The notes under the pieces were generated by a model that was not told the origin of the DNA, made no database searches, and was given only the letters and a program-made list of their open reading frames with translations. From assembly GCA_046091285.1 (NCBI GenBank), contig JBJTBH010000229.1, positions 1 through 29,958 of the forward strand: DNA of 29,958 nt, in the 5' to 3' direction. The position numbers and the translations under genes were made by a program. This document shows positions 25,043 through 29,958 of this stretch, one piece after another. Numbering within the stretch: the first letter of the stretch is position 1; each line of letters starts with the position of its first letter. The stretch is from CAIXOZ01 sp046091285. GTDB lineage: Bacteria > Cyanobacteriota > Cyanobacteriia > PCC-6307 > Cyanobiaceae.

Positions 25043-25180
25043 CAGGAATGATTCCATGGTATTCAGGCTCCCTTCGGTTCGCTCAGCAGGACGACACGCT
25101 TCACCCGGCTCACCGTTTTTCACTGGCCTTTCCCAAGGAACACCAGCATCCACGAATCAGTTCCAGGTTCCAATCAAGGA

Positions 25181-25609
25181 ATGACCATTTACGTCGGCAA
25201 CCTCTCGTTTCAGGCTGAACAGGGGGATCTGCAGGATCTTTTCGCCCAGTACGGCACCGTTGCCAAATGCAGCCTTCCCCTCGATCGCGAAACCGGCCGT
25301 AAGCGCGGCTTCGCTTTCGTGGAAATGGAGAACGACGCTGATGAACAGAAAGCGATCGATGATCTCCAGAACGTGGAGTGGATGGGGCGGATGATCCGCG
25401 TCAATAAGGCCACCCCTCGTGAAAACAACCGTGGTGGCGGCGGCGGCGGCTACGGCGGTGGTGGCGGTCGTGGCGGCTACGGCGGCGGCGGTGGCGATCG
25501 CGGCGGTTATGGCGGCGGCGGCGACCGTGGTGGTTACGGCGATCGCGGTGGCTACGGCGGTGGCGGTGGCGATCGCGGCGGCTACGGCGGCGGCGGCAAC
25601 CGCTGGTGA
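25181..25609 (+). CDS. RRM RNA-binding protein with glycine-rich tail (Rbp family)
   Basis: A 142-residue protein with one RNA-recognition motif (about 1-80) and a glycine-rich tail. RNP2 is IYVGNLSF (3-10) and RNP1 is RGFAFVEM (42-49), with the aromatic residues that stack on RNA. The tail (about 85-142) is built from loose repeats of GGYGGGGGDRG ending in NRW. Cyanobacterial Rbp proteins of this design are often cold- or stress-induced and resemble plant and animal glycine-rich RNA-binding proteins. An AAGGA stretch touches the ATG with no spacing, so it can hardly act as an ordinary ribosome-binding site for this start. Two hairpins follow the gene. The long leader and cold-type neighbour deaD fit a shared stress role, which is inference. 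Confidence 0.93.
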   Translation: MTIYVGNLSFQAEQGDLQDLFAQYGTVAKCSLPLDRETGRKRGFAFVEMENDADEQKAIDDLQNVEWMGRMIRVNKATPRENNRGGGGGGYGGGGGRGGYGGGGGDRGGYGGGGDRGGYGDRGGYGGGGGDRGGYGGGGNRW

Positions 25610-25616
25610 ACGGCAT

Positions 25617-25652
25617 CCGCGAACCCTTCAGGATGTCCTGAAGGGTTCGCGG
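25617..25652 (+). terminator. Perfect long inverted repeat after rbp
   Basis: CCGCGAACCCTTCAGGA (25617-25633) is exactly complementary to the 17 bases at 25636-25652, leaving a two-base centre; in RNA the innermost pair would open to a four-base loop. It starts seven bases after the rbp stop. The following bases (TTCCCC) are only weakly T-rich. Confidence 0.75.
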
Positions 25653-25714
25653 TTCCCCTGCACGCGTCAGCACAACAGCAGACTTTCCGTCTGGTCTCGG
25701 CCGGTTCAGGAACC

Positions 25715-25747
25715 AAGCCCCGTCAGCTTCAGCTGTGCGGGGCTTTT
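25715..25747 (+). terminator. Rho-independent terminator, second after rbp
   Basis: AAGCCCCG (25715-25722) pairs with CGGGGCTT (25738-25745), followed by more T residues. This is a conventional intrinsic terminator on the plus strand, 106 bases after the rbp stop. Confidence 0.8.
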
Positions 25748-25892
25748 GACTGGGTGATCCATCCGCTCGTCAGGGTCACCGGTTGGAACGCCGTTCCGCC
25801 GTCGGGCCTCGATCGGCCCGCTGTGACCATCAGCACCGCCGTCGACAGCGCCCGCGAAGGCCCTGGACCGCCGGTCCACACCGCCAGAAGAA
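25748..25892. other. Spacer between facing terminators
   Basis: Lies between the plus-strand terminator of rbp and the minus-strand terminator of the small gene at 25960. I see no gene, promoter or repeat in it. Confidence 0.5.
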
Positions 25893-25918
25893 AAGGGGGC
25901 CCCTGGCAGGGCCCCCTT
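25888..25918 (-). terminator. Rho-independent terminator of the small minus-strand gene
   Basis: AAGGGGGCCC (25893-25902) pairs with GGGCCCCCTT (25909-25918), loop of six. Read on the minus strand, the stem is followed by TTTTCTT, so it ends transcripts coming from the gene at 25960-26178. Confidence 0.8.
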
Positions 25919-25959
25919 GGATGGAATGACAGGCCGGCCCCGGTGGGGAGGGTCGAGGT

Positions 25960-26178
25960 TCAGGCTTCCGGCACGGGGTCGAGGGTCTCCAGGAGACCCT
26001 GCGGGTCGTTGAGTTCGCGCAGGGCATCGCGCAGGGCTGCGTCCTGACGACGATCGTTGCCGGCCATCGCCAGCACCGCCTCGCCCTCATGACCTTCGGG
26101 CCGCCAGGCCTTCAGATGACGGCGACGCACCTTGGCGGTACAGCGGTGGAATCGATTGAATGCTCTCGAACGGGACAT
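25960..26178 (-). CDS. Small hypothetical protein with strong ribosome-binding site
   Basis: A 72-residue protein. The first 27 residues are strongly basic (MSRSRAFNRFHRC, then VRRRHLKAWR) and the rest is acidic and helical (RQDAALRDALRELNDPQG, LLETLDPVPEA), so it may bind nucleic acid or pair with itself, but no family is recognised. The start is well supported: AGGAGG (complement of 26183-26188) lies four bases before the ATG at 26178. A good intrinsic terminator follows the stop by about 40 bases. With its own ribosome-binding site and terminator it looks like a complete single-gene unit, divergent from the ABC transporter. Confidence 0.7.
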   Translation of the reverse strand: MSRSRAFNRFHRCTAKVRRRHLKAWRPEGHEGEAVLAMAGNDRRQDAALRDALRELNDPQGLLETLDPVPEA

Positions 26179-26301
26179 GGCACCTCCTGGGGAGATGGAT
26201 CCTGTCTAGGCCTGCCGGAAGCGAATGAACAGTTCGTCGTGAACAACGACACAGGAGCCCTGAAGCCGCTGGTGTCACCCTGGGGCGTCCGTGCCTCTTG
26301 A

Positions 26302-28134
26302 ATGAAAGGATCCGGTTCCTTCTGCGTGCGTTTCTCCTCCCCCGGGCCTGTTGCGCGTCCGCCCCTGTTCCGGCTTCTCGCCACGCTCCGTCCGTATCGC
26401 CGTCTGGTGTGGCTGGCGAGTGCCTGCTCGGTGCTCAACAAGCTCTTCGATCTGGCGCCGCCGGTGCTGATCGGTCTGGCCGTCGATGTGGTGGTTCAGC
26501 GTCAGGGCTCCTGGCTGGGTGTGCTCGGAGTGCGCGATGTCCCTTCCCAGCTGGCGGTCCTGGCGGGGCTGTCCTTCCTGATCTGGAGCGCCGAATCCCT
26601 GTTCGAGTATCTCTATGCCCTGCTCTGGCGCAATCTCGCCCAGACGGTGCAGCACGACCTGCGGATCAAGGCCTACGACCATCTCCAGACGCTGGACATG
26701 GCCTTTTTCGAGGCCGGCAGCAGCGGTCGTCTGCTCACGATCCTCGGAGATGACATCAACCAGCTTGAACGTTTTCTCGATCAGGGCGCCAATGAGCTGC
26801 TGCAGCTGATCACCACCGTGCTGGCGGTCGGCGCCACGATGGCCTGGCTGTCGCCGGGGGTGGCCGGGGTGGCCTTCCTGCCGATTCCGGTGATCCTCTG
26901 GGGCTCGCTGGCCTTTCAGCGCCGGTTGGCTCCACGTTATCGGGAGGTCAGAGAGCGCGCCGGTGATATCGCCAGTCGCCTGGCCAACAATCTCGGGGGC
27001 ATGCTCACCATCAAGAGTTACACCGCCGAGCGCTGGGAAACGGCTCGTCTGAGCGAGAGCAGCCAGGCTTATCGCCAGAGCAATGGTCGCGCGATCCGCC
27101 TGTCGGCCGCCTTCATTCCCCTGATCCGTTTTGCGATTCTGTTCGCTTTCCTGGCGATTCTGGTGATCGGCGGTCTGCAGGCCGCCAGCGGTCTGATCGC
27201 TGTCGGTTCCTACAGCTTTCTGGTCTTCATCACCCAGCGGCTGCTCTGGCCTCTCACCGGACTTGGGCGCACCCTGGATGATTATCAGCGCGCCATGGCC
27301 TCGACCAACAGGGTGCTTGATCTGCTGGACACTCCGATCACCATCCCCGGTGGTGATCGATCCCTGCCGCTGGAGCAGGTCCGCGGGGAGTTGTGCTTCG
27401 AGGGGGTCCGTTTCCGTTATCCCGGTCGTGAGCCCCTGCTCGAGCAGTTCGATCTCACGGTTCCCGCCGGCAGCACCCTCGGCCTGGTCGGGGCCACCGG
27501 GTCTGGCAAGAGCACGATCGTCAAGCTGTTGCTGCGGTTGTATTCCCTCGAGGCCGGTCAGATCCGTCTCGATGGCGAGCCGATCGATCGCCTGCGGCTC
27601 GAGGATCTCCGGCGGGCCATCGGTCTGGTCAGTCAGGAGGTGTTCCTGTTTCACGGCACCGTCGCCGAGAACATTGCCTATGGGAGTTTTCAGGCCACTC
27701 CGGCTCAGATCGCCGCTGCCGCCCGTCAGGCTGAAGCGGATGGCTTCATCGAAGCTCGGCCCCACGGGTACGACTCGGTCGTGGGTGAGCGGGGCGTTCG
27801 TCTCTCCGGTGGCCAGCGCCAGCGCCTGGCCCTGGCGAGGGCGATTCTCCAGGATCCACCGATCTTGATCCTCGATGAAGCCACGGCTGCCGTCGACAAC
27901 GAAACCGAGGCGGCGATCCAGCGCTCCCTCGATCTGATCACCGCCGACCGCACCACACTGGTGATTGCCCATCGGCTCAGCACCGTCCGCCATGCCGATC
28001 GGATCGTGGTGCTCGATCACGGTCGGATCGTCGAAACCGGTCGCCATGATGCACTGATCGCCCTTGGTGGGGCCTATGCCGCCCTCTGGCGGGTGCAGGC
28101 CGGCCTGCGCCGCGATGAACCGCTCCAGGTCTGA
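26302..28134 (+). CDS. ABC exporter half-transporter (MsbA/multidrug type)
   Basis: A 610-residue protein with a six-helix membrane domain (about 25-325) and a C-terminal ATPase. ATPase motifs are complete: Walker A GATGSGKST (397-405, K403), Q-loop SQEVF (Q445), signature LSGGQRQR (501-508), Walker B ILILDE (521-526, E526) and switch His in AHRLS (H557). The coupling-region block FFEAGSSGRLLTILGDD after the second helix pair fits exporters that work as homodimers or heterodimers and move lipids, peptides or drugs outward. No partner, adaptor or outer-membrane component lies beside it, so it is probably a homodimer with unknown substrate. The first 20 residues are unconserved; ATG 26302 is used. 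Confidence 0.92.
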   Translation: MKGSGSFCVRFSSPGPVARPPLFRLLATLRPYRRLVWLASACSVLNKLFDLAPPVLIGLAVDVVVQRQGSWLGVLGVRDVPSQLAVLAGLSFLIWSAESLFEYLYALLWRNLAQTVQHDLRIKAYDHLQTLDMAFFEAGSSGRLLTILGDDINQLERFLDQGANELLQLITTVLAVGATMAWLSPGVAGVAFLPIPVILWGSLAFQRRLAPRYREVRERAGDIASRLANNLGGMLTIKSYTAERWETARLSESSQAYRQSNGRAIRLSAAFIPLIRFAILFAFLAILVIGGLQAASGLIAVGSYSFLVFITQRLLWPLTGLGRTLDDYQRAMASTNRVLDLLDTPITIPGGDRSLPLEQVRGELCFEGVRFRYPGREPLLEQFDLTVPAGSTLGLVGATGSGKSTIVKLLLRLYSLEAGQIRLDGEPIDRLRLEDLRRAIGLVSQEVFLFHGTVAENIAYGSFQATPAQIAAAARQAEADGFIEARPHGYDSVVGERGVRLSGGQRQRLALARAILQDPPILILDEATAAVDNETEAAIQRSLDLITADRTTLVIAHRLSTVRHADRIVVLDHGRIVETGRHDALIALGGAYAALWRVQAGLRRDEPLQV

Positions 28135-28143
28135 GGTGCCGCC

Positions 28144-28177
28144 GGGATGACCGTTCCGCTGGGATGACCGTTCCGCT
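28144..28177 (+). repeat. Tandem repeat, two copies of a 17-base unit
   Basis: GGGATGACCGTTCCGCT occurs twice back to back (28144-28160 and 28161-28177), followed by the first four bases of a third copy. It sits just after the ABC exporter stop. Confidence 0.95.
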
Positions 28178-28258
28178 GGGAGCGGTGATCCCCCCATCGC
28201 CCCTCCTTCTCCGTCACGGCGGCGGCCCATAGCGTTGCTTCATCCGTTCGCCTTTCCC

Positions 28259-28606
28259 ATGGACAGGCCCCAATCTCCCGACCAGGCCCAGGAGTTTCCA
28301 TCCACCCCCGAGGCCCTCAGCCATCGCCAGCTTCTGGAATGGTTCCGGCAGGCTCCCCGTGAAGCGGACCAGCAGGAAGTCGCCATCGGCCCGCTGCCGA
28401 CGATCGGTCCCCTGCCCGACCGTGTCTCCCGGTTGGAGGGCCTGCTGGAGCAGCATGAGGGCCTCAGCCAGGCCATTCTCGAGGAGCTCTCCAGCCAGGG
28501 AGAGTTCCTGCAGAGCCGTTACAGCCCGCCTCAGCTGATGGCCCTCGGGGCCCTGGCTGCCCACCTGCAGCTCTCTCTGCAGGCCCTGGCCGCCAGCCGC
28601 CGGTAG
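28259..28606 (+). CDS. Small hypothetical protein
   Basis: A 115-residue soluble protein with a Pro/Gln-rich N-terminus and a helical remainder. The stretch RVSRLEGLLEQHEGLSQAI could form a short coiled coil and is followed by LMALGALAAHLQLSLQALA. No catalytic motif, signal peptide or membrane segment is seen, and I do not recognise a family. ATG 28259 is chosen because the upstream in-frame extension to 28235 adds only a few residues. It follows the ABC exporter by 124 bases and precedes the LCP gene by 91, all on one strand. Confidence 0.65.
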   Translation: MDRPQSPDQAQEFPSTPEALSHRQLLEWFRQAPREADQQEVAIGPLPTIGPLPDRVSRLEGLLEQHEGLSQAILEELSSQGEFLQSRYSPPQLMALGALAAHLQLSLQALAASRR

Positions 28607-28666
28607 ACAGCGGTTCGCCATCGCCTCAGCGGCGCCGTCGCTGCAGCGGTTCCTGACGCACCTGTC

Positions 28667-28683
28667 GGCATGGGGTCCATGCC
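28667..28683 (+). other. Small hairpin before the LCP gene
   Basis: GGCATGG (28667-28673) pairs with CCATGCC (28677-28683), loop GGT. It ends 14 bases before the ATG of the LCP gene, so it could influence initiation or end the preceding transcript. Confidence 0.35.
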
Positions 28684-28697
28684 ATAAGTTGAGCTCA

Positions 28698-29663
28698 ATG
28701 ACCCCATCAGCCGCTCCCCGGCAACGGCGCCGTCCATCGATCCTTCTGGCCGTCGCGTTCGGTCTGGGAAGTGGCTGGCTCCTCTCTGCCCCCCTGGCCC
28801 GCTTCCTGCGCGGCGAGGCGATCGGACCGGCCAGCCCGATGGTCAATCCTTTCAGCCGCTGGGCCGGGATCGCCAGCCAGGATGTCGTGGTGCTCGGCAC
28901 GGATGTCGGAGGCGGCAACACTGATGTGATGACGGTGCTGCGGGTCCGTGACGGGGTGACCGAGGTCCTCCAGGTTCCCCGGGACACCTACATCGAATCC
29001 CGTCGTTTCGGTCCGCTCAAGGCCAATGCGCTGTACAGCCTCGGAGGTCCGGAGGCGGTGAAGCAGGAGCTCTCCCTCCATCTCGGTCGGCCTGTGCAGC
29101 ATCACGTGCTGATCAATCTGGCCGCGATCCGCCGCATGGCGGATGCCATCGGTGGCATCGTCGTCGACGTTCCGAAGCGCATGGCCTACACCGATCGCAG
29201 TCAGGGCCTCTTCATCGATCTCCAGCCCGGTCCCCAGCTGCTCAAGGGCAGGGACCTGGAGGGTTTCCTCCGTTTTCGTCATGATGAACTCGGTGACATC
29301 GGTCGGCTCGAGCGTCAGAAGCTGGCCATCCAGGCCCTGGTGAAGAAACTCTCCCAGCCTCAGGAGCTGGTGAAACTGCCCGTGCTGCTTTCAGCCGCCG
29401 GCAAGGACCTGCGCACCGATCTGGGGCCGATGGAAATCGGCGGCCTGGTGACAGCCATGAGCGGCACCCGTCTTCAGACCCATCGGCTCGAAGGACGACC
29501 TTTTTATCGCCATGGCATCAGCTACTGGGAGGCTGTATGGCCGCCGCCGGAGCCGCTGGATGCCGCGGCCGCCGATGGCGCCGGGCCGCCCCCGGGCGCC
29601 AGGAGCGGGGGGGCGTCTGGTGGCACCGGATCCAGGGACGGTCGCTACCAGTTCCTGTTCTGA
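28698..29663 (+). CDS. LCP-family (LytR-CpsA-Psr) cell-envelope protein
   Basis: A 321-residue protein with an N-terminal anchor (basic residues, then ILLAVAFGLGSGWLLSAPLA, about 14-35) and an extracytoplasmic LCP domain. Family blocks are VVVLGTDVGGGNTDVMTVLR, VLQVPRDTYIE, the KANALYSLGG loop, MADAIGGIVVDVP, LKGRDLEGFLRFRHDELGDIGRLERQ. The Arg and Asp residues in the PRDT and RFRHDELGDIGRLERQ blocks contact polyprenyl pyrophosphate in characterised members. Such enzymes attach glycopolymers to peptidoglycan or other envelope acceptors; which polymer is used in cyanobacteria is unsettled. The C-terminal 45 residues are Pro/Gly/Ala-rich. ATG 28698 is preferred over TTG 28689. Confidence 0.92.
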   Translation: MTPSAAPRQRRRPSILLAVAFGLGSGWLLSAPLARFLRGEAIGPASPMVNPFSRWAGIASQDVVVLGTDVGGGNTDVMTVLRVRDGVTEVLQVPRDTYIESRRFGPLKANALYSLGGPEAVKQELSLHLGRPVQHHVLINLAAIRRMADAIGGIVVDVPKRMAYTDRSQGLFIDLQPGPQLLKGRDLEGFLRFRHDELGDIGRLERQKLAIQALVKKLSQPQELVKLPVLLSAAGKDLRTDLGPMEIGGLVTAMSGTRLQTHRLEGRPFYRHGISYWEAVWPPPEPLDAAAADGAGPPPGARSGGASGGTGSRDGRYQFLF

Positions 29664-29770
29664 TTTCTGTTCTGAGCTCCGGTGCGATCGCTCCCGCCCC
29701 GGCAGGCACGCCTGGCCAACGGCACCATGCGCTCAACGTCCGGTCGGCTGTGGCTGCTGGACCGTGGTGA

Positions 29771-29958
29771 TCAAGGTGGAGGGGGGGAGCCGCCGTTGTG
29801 GTCGGGATCCTGATCCACTCCCTGGGACCAGGAGGCCCCGGATCTCTGGGTGCGGGTCAGGGTGACCAGGGCCAGGGCCAGGGCCAGAAAAGCCAGGGTC
29901 GGCGTGGAGGCCGCGACGCTCACCCCCAGGGCGGCCGTGAACCAGATCGAAGCCGCAC
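29771..29958 (-). CDS. MgtC/SapB-family membrane protein, C-terminal end only
   Basis: On the minus strand an open frame enters at the right edge and ends at TGA 29773-29771. The 61 residues visible begin AASIWFTAALGVSVAAS, continue with a hydrophobic helix (TLAFLALALALVTL) and end in a polar, Pro-rich tail. The AASIW-TAA-G pattern followed by a last membrane helix is the hallmark of the C-terminal part of the MgtC/SapB membrane domain, found in inner-membrane proteins linked to magnesium homeostasis and ATP synthase control in some bacteria. The N-terminal part lies outside the window. It is convergent with the LCP gene. Confidence 0.65.
   Translation of the reverse strand, partial: AASIWFTAALGVSVAASTPTLAFLALALALVTLTRTQRSGASWSQGVDQDPDHNGGSPPPP

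Noticed and set aside
26275..28230. 651-residue minus-strand frame opposite the ABC exporter
   Set aside because: Covers a clear ABC exporter with all ATPase motifs on the other strand; the shadow protein shows no motif.
1..29958. CRISPR array, prophage, restriction-modification or toxin-antitoxin system
   Set aside because: No spaced repeats of the right size and no matching protein families were found on either strand; the few repeats are short tandem arrays.

Overview
The window comes from the chromosome of a high-G+C picocyanobacterium of the Synechococcus/Cyanobium type. The evidence is a set of cyanobacterial marker genes: psbY (photosystem II), crtH (carotenoid isomerase), ycf54 (chlorophyll cyclase accessory factor), an RRM-glycine-rich RNA-binding protein, trmFO, and a recCBD set. 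This is an inference from gene content; no species can be named from the sequence alone.

Layout. The left edge (1-100) holds the first codons and probable end of an IS481-type insertion sequence. About 700 bases without a convincing gene follow, up to a tRNA-Lys gene (798-869, minus), so this edge looks like the border of a variable region. From 990 on the DNA is core-like and densely coded: a gamma-carbonic-anhydrase-like protein, psbY (40 residues), trmFO, a decayed class III nucleotide cyclase, crtH, two overlapping small cyanobacterial genes, an OmpR-type regulator without its phosphorylation site (minus), a small conserved gene, then a minus-strand block with grxD (broken by an in-frame TAA), bolA, a secreted TPR-like protein and a PlsC-type acyltransferase. 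pdxJ and ycf54 overlap by 4 bases. A short minus-strand gene of unknown function follows.

From 11841 to 21615 four plus-strand genes are packed without gaps: a PPP-family metallophosphatase, then recC, recB and recD, which overlap each other by 4 bases and together encode an apparently intact RecBCD helicase-nuclease for double-strand-break repair. A cupin of the phosphomannose isomerase type and a DEAD-box RNA helicase with a DbpA-type RNA-binding tail come next. The 24348-25960 stretch is looser: a small uncertain gene, the Rbp-type RNA-binding protein, several strong hairpins and terminators, and a small Shine-Dalgarno-led gene. The right end holds an ABC exporter, a small hypothetical gene, an LCP-family (LytR-CpsA-Psr) enzyme for cell-envelope glycopolymer attachment, and the C-terminal end of an MgtC/SapB membrane protein running off the edge.

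I see no CRISPR array, prophage or obviously new multi-gene system. The most notable observations are the single nonsense codon in grxD next to its partner bolA, the pseudo-receiver regulator, the cyclase remnant beside short tandem repeats, the IS/tRNA boundary, and the structured intergenic region around rbp.
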